A stretch of DNA of 64,000 bases from assembly GCA_046153875.1 (NCBI GenBank), contig JBJXFE010000042.1:1-64000 (forward strand), in the 5' to 3' direction. This DNA comes from JBJXFE01 sp046153875 (GTDB taxonomy: Bacteria; Planctomycetota; Phycisphaerae; Phycisphaerales; UBA1924). Position numbers and translations under genes: made by a program. Below the pieces are notes generated by a model that was not told the DNA's origin, ran no database searches, and worked only from the letters and a program-made list of their open reading frames with translations. This document shows positions 11,615 to 19,538 of this stretch, piece by piece. Each line of letters begins with the position of its first letter. Position 1 is the first letter of the stretch.

Positions 11615-12844
11615 TCAGCGACCGCCGCGTGTCAGCGCCGCGTCCGCGACGACCTCGACGGGGATCACGCGCTCCGCGACCGCCCCGCTCGTCGCGTCGC
11701 GCACCGTCACCTTGAAGTTGTACCGCCCGGCCGCCAGCGTCCCCGGGAGCGTCACCTCGGTCACCAGGTAGAAATCGCGCCGCTTCACCCGCGCGGACTC
11801 CAGCACACGCTCGGGCGGGCGGCGCAGCACCAGCAGGTTCCCGGCGTCGCTGTACAGATTGATCTCCTGCGAGATCTCCACGGCCCACCGACCGCCCGGC
11901 TCGCTCAGCGCCGCCGCGTCGCCCGCGCTCACCTCGCGGTGCGCGAAGCGGTCGATCTCGACGTACACGATCACGCGCTGGGCGCGCCCCGCCATGAACC
12001 GGGACGTGCCGCCGTCCCCGAAGGCCGTGAACTGGCCGAACCCGCGGACCCGTGAGCACAGCTGCGCATCGCGGATCCGCAGCGGCTGCCCGCCCGCCAC
12101 CTTCGCCGCGACCCCGCCCAGCACGTCCGCAAGGTCGCTCCCCTCGACGCCCTCACCATCTTTCGCGGCCGCCCGGGCGAGCGCTTCCGAGGCCTCGCGG
12201 TACGCCTCGACCACCGCGGCCTGAACCGGCGTCAGCGCCGAGCCCGTGGCGTCGGGCGGCAGGGGCAGGCCCGGCGTCGAGCCCGGGCGTACCGCCTCCA
12301 TCGCCGCCAGCGCCAGCAGCGTCGCCATGTCCGGCGTCCGGGCCGCCTTGTCGCGCAGCAGGTCCAGCAGCACGATCGACGCCGCGTCGAGCCGCTCCGC
12401 CAGCGGCTTCTCGATCGGCGCCGCGTTCGTCACCATCGGCTCGGCCGGCGCGGGCGGCGGCACGGGAGCGGGCGGCAACACCGACGCCTCCACCGCGGCC
12501 GCCTCGACCTCGACCCTCGGCGCAGGGCGATTGGTCCCCAACGGCGCCGACGCGCCCACCGTCGTCGCCTGATCGGCCGGCGGCGCGGGCTTGTTCAGGT
12601 CATCGAGAATCCGCTGCGTGTCGATCGCCTGCCGACGGAGCATGTCCCCCAGGTCGGACTTCTCGAAGGGGTCGGGCGGGATCGCCTTCGGCGGGGCCTT
12701 CGCGACCGTCGCCGGCGGCGGGCGATCGGACAGAATCGTGTTCAGGCCCGTGTTGACCCGCACCTGATATCGGGGCGGGCCCGACCCGCATCCCGCTGCG
12801 AGTGCCGCCGCCGTCAACCACAGACTGCATCCCGGACGTCGCAC
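11615..12844 (-). CDS. Lipoprotein of unknown function
   Basis: A 409-residue protein. The GTG start at 12844 is preceded by GGGAGG and gives a short signal peptide with lipobox LAAGC, so Cys about 19 would be lipidated. A proline/alanine-rich linker follows (about 25-170). The C-terminal half (about 240-400) is a folded domain with beta-strand patterns such as RVIVYVEIDRF, WAVEISQEINLYSD and DFYLVTEVTLPGTL ending in GRYNFKVTVRD, which looks like an immunoglobulin- or C2-like sandwich. The frame is open for another 400 codons upstream, but that part is only the antisense of the response regulator. No family name is recognised. The gene is divergent from the NtrC-type regulator, which may or may not control it. 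Confidence 0.75.
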   Translation of the reverse strand: MRRPGCSLWLTAAALAAGCGSGPPRYQVRVNTGLNTILSDRPPPATVAKAPPKAIPPDPFEKSDLGDMLRRQAIDTQRILDDLNKPAPPADQATTVGASAPLGTNRPAPRVEVEAAAVEASVLPPAPVPPPAPAEPMVTNAAPIEKPLAERLDAASIVLLDLLRDKAARTPDMATLLALAAMEAVRPGSTPGLPLPPDATGSALTPVQAAVVEAYREASEALARAAAKDGEGVEGSDLADVLGGVAAKVAGGQPLRIRDAQLCSRVRGFGQFTAFGDGGTSRFMAGRAQRVIVYVEIDRFAHREVSAGDAAALSEPGGRWAVEISQEINLYSDAGNLLVLRRPPERVLESARVKRRDFYLVTEVTLPGTLAAGRYNFKVTVRDATSGAVAERVIPVEVVADAALTRGGR

Positions 12845-12899
12845 GGCTCGCCTCCCGCGTGGCCTTGCGGCGTTATCGACAGACCCCCGCCCGCGACTT

Positions 12900-12955
12900 G
12901 CGAATCCACCCTCTGTCTCGCTGCCTCGCTGTTTCGCTCTCCCCCTGCTCTCTAA
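12900..12955. repeat. Short CAGCGAGA-type tandem repeat
   Basis: On the minus strand the block reads AGCGAAACAGCGAGGCAGCGAGAC, three near-copies of a 7-8 base unit, followed by a GGGTGG element. A similar block is at 37745-37797, also intergenic. Origin unknown; it may be a dispersed intergenic repeat family. Confidence 0.5.
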
Positions 12956-12965
12956 ACTCCCGTCC

Positions 12966-14444
12966 ATGCCCGACGCCTCGGAGAAACTGACCGCCCAGGT
13001 CCTGATCGTGGACGACGAGCCCGACCACGCGGACGTCATGGCCGACGCCCTGCGCAAGCCCGGGCACGTCTGCACCATCGTCAACGCCGTCGGCCCCGCC
13101 CTCGACGAACTCCGCCACGGCGCCTTCGACGTCATCGTCACCGACCTTCGGATGCCTAACTCGGCGGGGAACGACGGCGTGTCCGCCGACGGGTCGGACG
13201 CGGGGATCAAGATCCTCGAAGCGGCCCGTCGACTCCAGCCCCACGCCGAGACCATCATGGTCACCGCCCACGGCGACGTCCCGACCGCCCGGGCCGCGTT
13301 CAAACACGGCGCGTACGACTTCATCGAGAAGCCGCTCGACCTCGAGGTCTTCCGCAACCTCGTCAACCGCGCCGCCGAGACCGTGCTGCTGCGCCACGAG
13401 TCGGGCCCCATGAGCGACCTCGTCCAGCACGAGGGATTCGCGGGGATCGTCGCGGGCTCCGAACCCATGCGGCGCATCCTGCGCACGGTGAAGACCGTCG
13501 CCCCCAGCACCCTCCCCGTCCTCATCACCGGGCAGAGCGGCACCGGCAAGGAGCTGATCGCCCAGGCGATCCACCGCAACAGCCCGCGCGCCGCCAAGCG
13601 CTTCGTCGCCCTCAACTGCGCCGCCGAGGCCGAACACCTCCTCGAAGACCAGCTCTTCGGGCACGTCCGCGGCGCCTTCACGGGCGCCGAGAAGGACCGC
13701 GAGGGCGTCTTCGAGTACGCCACCGGCGGAACGCTCTTCCTCGACGAGATCGGGGACATGCCGCTCGCCATGCAGGCCAAACTGCTCCGCGTGCTGGAAA
13801 CGGGCGACATCGTCCGCCTCGGCAGCAACGAGCCGCGGAAAACCGACGTGCGCCTCGTCAGCGCGACCAACCAGGACGTCAAGGCGCTCGTCGCCAGGGG
13901 CCGGTTCCGCGAAGACCTCTTGTTCCGCGTCCAGGGCTCGCTCATCCACCTCCCGCCCCTGCGCGAACGCCGCGAGGACATCCCCAGGATCGTCCGCCAC
14001 GCGATCACCCGGGCGGCCGGCATGACCGGCGGCGGACCGCCCGCCGCCATCCCCGACATCACCGACGCCGCGATGATGCGCCTCACCGCCTACTCCTGGC
14101 CCGGCAACGTGCGCCAGCTCCTCAACGTCGTCCAGAACATGGTCGTCACCGCGATGGGAGAGCAGCGCGACGCCGCCGCGCCCGTCGTCCTCGACGTGCG
14201 CCACATCCCCGACGACATCCGCGTGGACGACGACCCGGATGCCGACGCCAACGGCGATCCCGCCGCATTGCGCGCCGGGCCGGGCCCGGCCTCTCTCGCC
14301 GGCACCAGCCTCGAGCAGATCGAAAAACGTGCCATCCGCGAAACGCTCCGCCTCACCGGCGGCAACCGCGAGCACGCCGCGCGGCTGCTGGGCATCGGCG
14401 AACGCACGCTCTACCGCAAGCTGAAGGAGTACGGGCTGCGCTGA
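12966..14444 (+). CDS. NtrC-family sigma-54-dependent response regulator
   Basis: A 492-residue transcription activator for sigma-54 promoters. The receiver domain (about 10-140) has the acidic pair DDE at 16-18, phospho-acceptor Asp60, Thr100 and Lys122; a 15-residue insert after LRMP (64-80) lengthens the loop next to the phosphorylation site. The AAA+ domain (about 155-400) has Walker A GQSGTGKE at 189-196, the sigma-54-contacting GAFTGA at 236-241 and Walker B FLDEIGD. The end is a Fis-type helix-turn-helix (NREHAARLLGIGERTLYRKL). There is no histidine kinase nearby, so the sensor is encoded elsewhere. It diverges from the lipoprotein gene with 121 bases between. Confidence 0.94.
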   Translation: MPDASEKLTAQVLIVDDEPDHADVMADALRKPGHVCTIVNAVGPALDELRHGAFDVIVTDLRMPNSAGNDGVSADGSDAGIKILEAARRLQPHAETIMVTAHGDVPTARAAFKHGAYDFIEKPLDLEVFRNLVNRAAETVLLRHESGPMSDLVQHEGFAGIVAGSEPMRRILRTVKTVAPSTLPVLITGQSGTGKELIAQAIHRNSPRAAKRFVALNCAAEAEHLLEDQLFGHVRGAFTGAEKDREGVFEYATGGTLFLDEIGDMPLAMQAKLLRVLETGDIVRLGSNEPRKTDVRLVSATNQDVKALVARGRFREDLLFRVQGSLIHLPPLRERREDIPRIVRHAITRAAGMTGGGPPAAIPDITDAAMMRLTAYSWPGNVRQLLNVVQNMVVTAMGEQRDAAAPVVLDVRHIPDDIRVDDDPDADANGDPAALRAGPGPASLAGTSLEQIEKRAIRETLRLTGGNREHAARLLGIGERTLYRKLKEYGLR

Positions 14445-14461
14445 GACCGGCGCGCGCCGGA

Positions 14462-15238
14462 TCAACGGGTTGCCGCGCGCCCCGTAAACGGCCACCCCCA
14501 CAGCCCGCGCGGGCGCTCGCCGCCGAACACCAGCGCCGACCGGCGCGAACCGACCCCCACCATCCACCCGTAGACCGCGAGCCCCGCCACCATCGTCGCC
14601 ACGGCAATCGCCCGCTGCCGCGTCGTCATCGCCCCGCTGTCATTGGCCGGGAGCGCCACCACGTCCCACGCGAAGTGCAGCGCGACGGCCACGGCGTAGC
14701 ACCCGGCGATCATCCCGATCACACCCGCCGCCCCGCGCTCCCTCGGGTAGGGCGACGACCCCGAACGCCGGTGCAGCCGCCCGACGCCGAACCCCCCGAT
14801 CCCGCCCATCACCATGTGCCCGAGCTGGCGGACGACCTCCTGCGGCGGGAGCCCCTCGCCGGGCTCGAGCCGATCCAGCACGCCGATCGATTCCTCGACC
14901 GCGCACCCCAGCCCCGCGAACGATCCGTAGATCAGCCCGTCGATCGGGTCGTTGAAGAACCGCCGGAGGAACCCCGCGAAGATCAGCACCACAAGCAGCT
15001 TCGCCAGCTCCTCGAGCGTGCCGGCGAGCGTGGACACGACCCAGTGGTTCGCAATCGCGTCCTCGCCCAGCCGCAGCAGCCCGAAGACCTGCACGCGCCC
15101 CGCCAGGTGCATCGCACCCGCCCCGAGCAGGGCCGCCAGGAGCAGCATCACCACCGGCTCGCGGTCGTAGAGGTCGTAGCGGTACACCAGCAGGGCGACC
15201 GTGATCGCGCACAGGGCGAGGGTTCCGTACAGCAGCAC
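14462..15238 (-). CDS. PrsW-family intramembrane metalloprotease
   Basis: A 258-residue membrane protein with seven or eight hydrophobic segments. The motif STLAGTLEELAKLLVVL near 85-100 carries the EExxK signature of PrsW/CPBP-type intramembrane proteases, EESIGVL follows about 50 residues later, and a His in a membrane helix (ALHFAWD) fits the third metal-ligand region. PrsW proteins can cleave anti-sigma factors, but the substrate here is unknown. The GTG at 15238 was chosen because the upstream frame is antisense to the RibBA-like gene; this start sits in the 72-base divergent gap. It converges with the response-regulator gene at its other end. Confidence 0.82.
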   Translation of the reverse strand: MLLYGTLALCAITVALLVYRYDLYDREPVVMLLLAALLGAGAMHLAGRVQVFGLLRLGEDAIANHWVVSTLAGTLEELAKLLVVLIFAGFLRRFFNDPIDGLIYGSFAGLGCAVEESIGVLDRLEPGEGLPPQEVVRQLGHMVMGGIGGFGVGRLHRRSGSSPYPRERGAAGVIGMIAGCYAVAVALHFAWDVVALPANDSGAMTTRQRAIAVATMVAGLAVYGWMVGVGSRRSALVFGGERPRGLWGWPFTGRAATR

Positions 15239-15310
15239 GCGCGCGAGCGTACCACAGCGCGCCGGCACGCGCCGCGCCCCACCCCGCCCGCGCCTCAATA
15301 ATGCCGCCCC

Positions 15311-16510
15311 GTGTTCTCCCCCATCCCCGACATCCTCGACGACCTCCGCGCCGGGCGGATGGTCATCCTCACCGACGACGAGCGCCGCGAAAACGAGGGG
15401 GACCTCGTTCTGCCCGCATCCTTCGTCACCCCCGAGGCGATCACCTTCATGCTCTCCGTCGCCCGCGGCTACCTCTGCCTCTCGCTCACGGAGGCCGACT
15501 GCGACCGCCTCGAGCTCCACCCCCAGTCCGCGGTCAACACCACCATGCGCGGCACCGCCTTCACCGTCAGCATCGACGGGCACCCGAAGCACGGGTTCAC
15601 CACCGGCGTCTCGGCCAAGGAACGGGCCCGCGCCATCCGCATGGCGATCGACCCCGCCTTCGGCCCCGAAGACTTCGTGCGCCCCGGGCACATCAACCCG
15701 CTCCGCTCGCGCGACGGCGGCACGCTCGTCCGCACCGGGCAGACCGAGGGCTCGTTGGACCTCTGCCGACTCGCCGGGCTCTACCCGGCCGCCGCCATCA
15801 TCGAGATCATGCGCGACGACGGGGAGATGGCCCGCCTGCCCGACCTCGAATCCATCGCCGCACGCCACGGGCTGAAGATGGCCTCGGTCGCCCAGGTCAT
15901 CCAGCACCGCCTCGCCCGCGAGTCGCTCGTCAAGCGCGTCCCCCCCCTCGCCGGTTCCAGGGTCCGCACGGCCGCGGGCGAGTTCACCCTCTTCGCCTTC
16001 GAGAGCCTGGTCGATCCCCTCCCCCACCTCGTCCTCACGACCGGCGGCGTCGGAGCGCTCGACGGGTCGGGGCGGGTGATCGAGTCCGCCGAGCCGACCC
16101 TCGTGCGCATGCACCGCCGCCACGTCCTGGGCGACATCTTCGACGACGTCGAATCCTCACCCGAAGGACCGACGGGCCGGACGCTGCGCGCTTCGATGGA
16201 CGCCGTGCAGCGCGCCGGGCGCGGCGCGATCGTCTACCTCCGCTCCGAGGGCGTCGGCGAAGGGCTCGCGCAGCGCCTCATGCGCCACAAACGCGCCGCG
16301 ACCAACGCCGACTCGCCCGACTTCACCGACTCCGGCGCGCCGATGCCGGGCTCGGGGCCGATGCCGCAGCGCGAGTTCGGCATCGGCGGGCAGATCCTCC
16401 GCTCGCTCGGCCTGCAGAAGCTCCGCCTGCTCACCAACCACACCACCGACCTGCCGGGCCTCGAAGCCTTCGGGCTCTCGATCGTGGAGCGCGTGCCGAT
16501 CCGTGCCTGA
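15311..16510 (+). CDS. RibBA-like riboflavin protein with altered metal ligands
   Basis: A 399-residue protein with the layout of bifunctional RibBA: 3,4-dihydroxy-2-butanone-4-phosphate synthase (about 1-205) then GTP cyclohydrolase II (about 210-395). The first half keeps RRENEGD at 25-31 and RPGHINPLR at 124-132, but where E. coli RibB has the metal-binding His of GGHTEA this protein has Gln144 (TGQTEGS). In the second half the three zinc cysteines of E. coli RibA (54, 65, 67) align with His271, Ser282 and Pro284, and RQEGR becomes RSEGV. Fold residues such as the GIGGQIL and LLTNHT blocks remain. The cyclohydrolase half is therefore probably inactive; whether the synthase half works needs testing. 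It starts at GTG and is not in a rib operon. Confidence 0.85.
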   Translation: MFSPIPDILDDLRAGRMVILTDDERRENEGDLVLPASFVTPEAITFMLSVARGYLCLSLTEADCDRLELHPQSAVNTTMRGTAFTVSIDGHPKHGFTTGVSAKERARAIRMAIDPAFGPEDFVRPGHINPLRSRDGGTLVRTGQTEGSLDLCRLAGLYPAAAIIEIMRDDGEMARLPDLESIAARHGLKMASVAQVIQHRLARESLVKRVPPLAGSRVRTAAGEFTLFAFESLVDPLPHLVLTTGGVGALDGSGRVIESAEPTLVRMHRRHVLGDIFDDVESSPEGPTGRTLRASMDAVQRAGRGAIVYLRSEGVGEGLAQRLMRHKRAATNADSPDFTDSGAPMPGSGPMPQREFGIGGQILRSLGLQKLRLLTNHTTDLPGLEAFGLSIVERVPIRA

Positions 16511-16548
16511 AGCGGTTTTGGCACCTTTTGACCAGCCTTTTCGGCGAC

Positions 16549-16576
16549 TTGACCGCGCTCGCGCTGCGGATAAACT
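16549..16576 (+). promoter_or_regulatory. Possible sigma-70 promoter for the DUF1579 gene
   Basis: TTGACC at 16549-16554 and TAAACT at 16571-16576 are separated by 16 bases in the gap after the RibBA-like gene. The -10 matches 4 of 6 consensus bases. A transcript would begin about 60 bases before the ATG. Confidence 0.4.
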
Positions 16577-16643
16577 GGTGCCGTTAGGATATTGATCGGC
16601 AGCACGCGGAGTTGACGTGTCCAACACGACACAGGAGGAACCC

Positions 16644-17354
16644 ATGAACGTGCGGATGGTGACGGCGGGGATCGTCGGGATGGCGGCGGCGGGCGTGCTC
16701 GCCGGCGCAACCTACCAGCCCGCCAAGGACAAGGACAAACCCAAGGGACCGGCCCAGCCCGCGGACAAGGCCGTCGCCCCCGCCCAGCCCGGCGCTGAAG
16801 ACCCCATGATGGCGGCGATGATGGCCGCCGCGAATCCGGGGCCCGCGCACGCCGTGCTCAACGCCTTTGAGGGCGAGTGGCACGCGACCGTCTCAAGCTG
16901 GATGGCCCCCGGCATGAAGCCCGAAGAATCCGAGGGCAAGATGAAGACCCGCTGGGTTCTCGGCCGGCGCTGGCTCCACCAGGACTTCAAGGGCGACTTC
17001 GCCGGCATGCCCTTCGACGGCGTCGGCGCCTTCGGCTACGACAACGTCAGGAAGGAGTACATCGGCACCTGGACCGACTCGTTCAGCACCGGCCTGATGG
17101 TCACGCGCGGCAGCTACGACGCCCCGACCAAGACCTTCACGCTGACGGGCGAGTTCGCCGACCCGATGACGGGCAAGGACGTGAAGGCCCGCAACGTCTT
17201 CAAGATCGTCAGCCCGACCGAGCACTTCATGGAGATGTACTGCCCCGGCGAGGACGGCAAGGAGTTCCTCACCATGAAGATCGTCTACAAGCGCCCCGGG
17301 ACAGCCGACGACGCGCACGGCACCAGCGACGACAAGGCCAAGCCCAAACCCTGA
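16644..17354 (+). CDS. DUF1579 family protein, probably exported
   Basis: A 236-residue protein. ATG 16644 is chosen over the upstream GTG because AGGAGG lies exactly before it. An N-terminal hydrophobic segment (about 5-22) acts as a signal peptide or anchor, followed by a lysine/proline-rich linker to about 60. From about 75 the DUF1579 domain is clear: LNAFEGEWHATVSSW, TRWVLGRRWLHQDF, GAFGYDNVRKEYIGTWTD and GEFADPMTGK. These proteins form a small beta-barrel and are common in planctomycetes, but no activity is known. It has its own likely promoter and a strong terminator, so it looks like a single-gene unit. Confidence 0.85.
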   Translation: MNVRMVTAGIVGMAAAGVLAGATYQPAKDKDKPKGPAQPADKAVAPAQPGAEDPMMAAMMAAANPGPAHAVLNAFEGEWHATVSSWMAPGMKPEESEGKMKTRWVLGRRWLHQDFKGDFAGMPFDGVGAFGYDNVRKEYIGTWTDSFSTGLMVTRGSYDAPTKTFTLTGEFADPMTGKDVKARNVFKIVSPTEHFMEMYCPGEDGKEFLTMKIVYKRPGTADDAHGTSDDKAKPKP

Positions 17355-17380
17355 CGCCCGTTCACGGCCACGTTCCCACC

Positions 17381-17408
17381 AACCGGCGGGCCGACCCGCC
17401 GGTTTTTT
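17381..17408 (+). terminator. Rho-independent terminator after the DUF1579 gene
   Basis: An AACCGGCGGG arm pairs with CCCGCCGGTT across a 4-base loop and runs into six T residues, 27 bases after the stop. Confidence 0.88.
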
Positions 17409-17597
17409 CGTGGACGGACGCCGCTCCGGGCCTACGACGGCAAGAGCCCGAGAACACCATCCGCCAGGTCGCTCGATCCCCCGACACCGCGCAGCTTCTC
17501 CACCCGAAACCTATCGGAATCAGAACAAACAACGCCAAACCGGTTTGTCCGGAACGCTCCGGGTAGACTTGTCCCGAGCGAACACTCGTTCCTGATC

Positions 17598-18146
17598 ATG
17601 GTGCGCGCCGAACCAACCACGGATCGAACACCTCACCGACCGGCCCAGCCCGCCGTCGTCGAGGTCGCCGACCGCACCGGCCGGCTCGGGCCCGCGCCGT
17701 CGGCCTGGCTGCTCGACCGGGCCCGCGCCGCGGCGAGCGAACTGGGCGTCGCCGGTGAAGTCCGCGTCGCGGTCGTGGACGACCCCGCCATGGCCGCCGC
17801 CCACGAGCGCTACGCGGGCGTCCCCGGCACCACCGACGTCCTGACGTTCGACTACGCCGCGGATGCGCCCACCGCTGTCGACCGCGAACCCCACCCCCTC
17901 GACAGCGACATCCTCATCTGCTTCGACGAGGCCACACGGCACGCCGCCGAACGCGACCACCCGATCGAGCGCGAACTGCTGCTCTACGTCGTCCACGGAC
18001 TCCTGCACTGCCTCGGTCACGACGACCACGACGAGGCCGACGCCGCGGCCATGCACCGACGCGAGGACGAGGTGCTGACCACGATCGGCGTCGGGCCGAC
18101 CTACGCCGCCCCATCGCGCGGCGCCGCCGGGGAGGCCCCGCGGTGA
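17598..18146 (+). CDS. ybeY: Endoribonuclease YbeY (rRNA maturation)
   Basis: A 182-residue metal-dependent RNase involved in 16S rRNA 3'-end maturation and ribosome quality control. The zinc-binding signature HGLLHCLGHDDH (about 135-146) corresponds to the family's HGxLHLxGYDH, with a His-for-Tyr variation before the last Asp-His. AVVDDPAMAAAHERYAGVPGTTDVLTF is the usual preceding region. The C-terminal 30 residues extend beyond the core. The stop overlaps the GTG start of the CorC-like gene, an order shared with the E. coli ybeY-ybeX pair. Confidence 0.92.
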   Translation: MVRAEPTTDRTPHRPAQPAVVEVADRTGRLGPAPSAWLLDRARAAASELGVAGEVRVAVVDDPAMAAAHERYAGVPGTTDVLTFDYAADAPTAVDREPHPLDSDILICFDEATRHAAERDHPIERELLLYVVHGLLHCLGHDDHDEADAAAMHRREDEVLTTIGVGPTYAAPSRGAAGEAPR

Positions 18147-19519
18147 ACGGCACCGCATGGTTCTGGATCGCCGCGGGCGCCCTCGTGCTGGGGTCGCTCT
18201 TCTCCGCACTCTTCCAGTCGCTGCGCAACATGACGCGCTCCGTCCTTGAGGAGCGCGCCGCCTCCGGCGGGAACGCCGCCGCCGCGCGCCGCATCCGGGC
18301 CATCCTCGACGACCCCGACGGGCACGCCACGTCGGTCGGCCTGCCGCGCATCCTCTGCAACCTCGCCGTCGCCGTGGGCCTGGTCTACTGGGTCGCAACC
18401 CTGCGCGGCACGGCCGCCCCGGCGCCGCTCGACGCCCTGATCGGCGTCGCCGTCGCCTCGGGCCTCATCTGGGTCTTCGGGCTCCTCCTGCCCAACAGCA
18501 TCGCGGACCACGCGGCCGAGGGCACCGTCTACGTCTGGTCGTTGCCGCTTCGGGCGTTCTATGTGGTCCAGGCCCCGATGCGCGGCGTCGCGCGTTTCTT
18601 CGACGAGATCGTCAAGCGCCTCGCCGGCAAGCAGGACGAAACCGACGCCGAGGCCCGCACCGCCGAGCTGCTCAGCGTGGTCGAAGAGGGCGCCCAGGAA
18701 GGTCAGTTCGGCAAGACCGAGCGCGACATGATCGAGGCCGTCGTCCGCTTCAAAGACACGACCGTCGTCCAGATCATGACGCCGCGGACCGAGATGGAGG
18801 CGCTGGAGCTGACCAACAACCTCGGCGAGCTGACCAAGTTCATCCGCCACAGCCGCCACAGCCGCATCCCCGTGTACGAGGGCAGCCTCGACAGCATCGC
18901 GGGCATCTTCTACATCAAGGACCTGATGCGCTGGCTCGCCGGCCCGGGGACGCAGGGCGCCCAGAAGCCCTTCGAACTCAAAGCCATCCTCCGCCCCGCC
19001 CTCTTCGTCCCGGAGACCAAGACCATCCGCGAGTTGCTGAGCGAACTGCTCGAAAAAAAGGTCCACATCGCGCTCGTCGCCGACGAATACGGCGGGACCA
19101 GCGGGCTCGTCACCTTCGAGGACATCGTCGAGGAAGTCTTCGGCGAGATCCGCGACGAGTACGAGAGCGACGAGGGGGACCAGGCCGAGGTCCGCGTGCA
19201 CCCGGGCGGCCGCAGCGCCGAGATCGACGCCCGCGCCTACATCCTCGACGCCAACGATCGCGTCCGCACGCTGGGCGTCGAGCTGCCCGAGGGCGAGGAT
19301 TACGACACCGTCGGCGGGCTCGTCGTCACCACGCTCGGACGCATCCCCACCGTCGGCGAGTCCGTGCGCATCGGCTCCGCCGTGCTCACCGTGCTCGCCG
19401 CCGGGCCCACACGCGTCTCACGCGTGCGCCTCGAAGTCCGCGACCCCGACCCGCCCGAGGGGGAGCCCGCGGCCGAGATCATCACGACCAAGCGCGACGG
19501 CACGCCGGTAAGGGAGTAG
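18143..19519 (+). CDS. CNNM/CorC-type membrane protein with CBS domains
   Basis: A 458-residue protein with an N-terminal CNNM/DUF21-like membrane domain (about 1-150), a paired CBS module (about 205-330, VQIMTPRTEMEAL to YGGTSGLVTFEDIVEEVFGEI) and a C-terminal CorC/HlyC domain (about 345-435, with EIDARAYILDAND and YDTVGGLVVTTLGRIP). The family is linked to magnesium and cobalt export or sensing; E. coli YbeX, the neighbour of YbeY, has the CBS and CorC parts. The GTG start overlaps the ybeY stop (GTGA), so the two are translationally coupled, which suggests a joint role in ribosome or magnesium homeostasis. Confidence 0.9.
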   Translation: MNGTAWFWIAAGALVLGSLFSALFQSLRNMTRSVLEERAASGGNAAAARRIRAILDDPDGHATSVGLPRILCNLAVAVGLVYWVATLRGTAAPAPLDALIGVAVASGLIWVFGLLLPNSIADHAAEGTVYVWSLPLRAFYVVQAPMRGVARFFDEIVKRLAGKQDETDAEARTAELLSVVEEGAQEGQFGKTERDMIEAVVRFKDTTVVQIMTPRTEMEALELTNNLGELTKFIRHSRHSRIPVYEGSLDSIAGIFYIKDLMRWLAGPGTQGAQKPFELKAILRPALFVPETKTIRELLSELLEKKVHIALVADEYGGTSGLVTFEDIVEEVFGEIRDEYESDEGDQAEVRVHPGGRSAEIDARAYILDANDRVRTLGVELPEGEDYDTVGGLVVTTLGRIPTVGESVRIGSAVLTVLAAGPTRVSRVRLEVRDPDPPEGEPAAEIITTKRDGTPVRE

Positions 19520-19538
19520 ACCCCGATACCATTGCCCC

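Noticed and set aside
13156..13205. Receiver-domain loop insert of the regulator as a third palindromic element
   Set aside because: Only a 5-bp stem could be drawn, unlike the perfect 13- and 14-bp ends in the decarboxylase gene.
12873..14567. Long minus-strand frame antisense to the NtrC-type regulator
   Set aside because: Low-complexity product with no motif; the sense gene has complete receiver, AAA+ and HTH domains.
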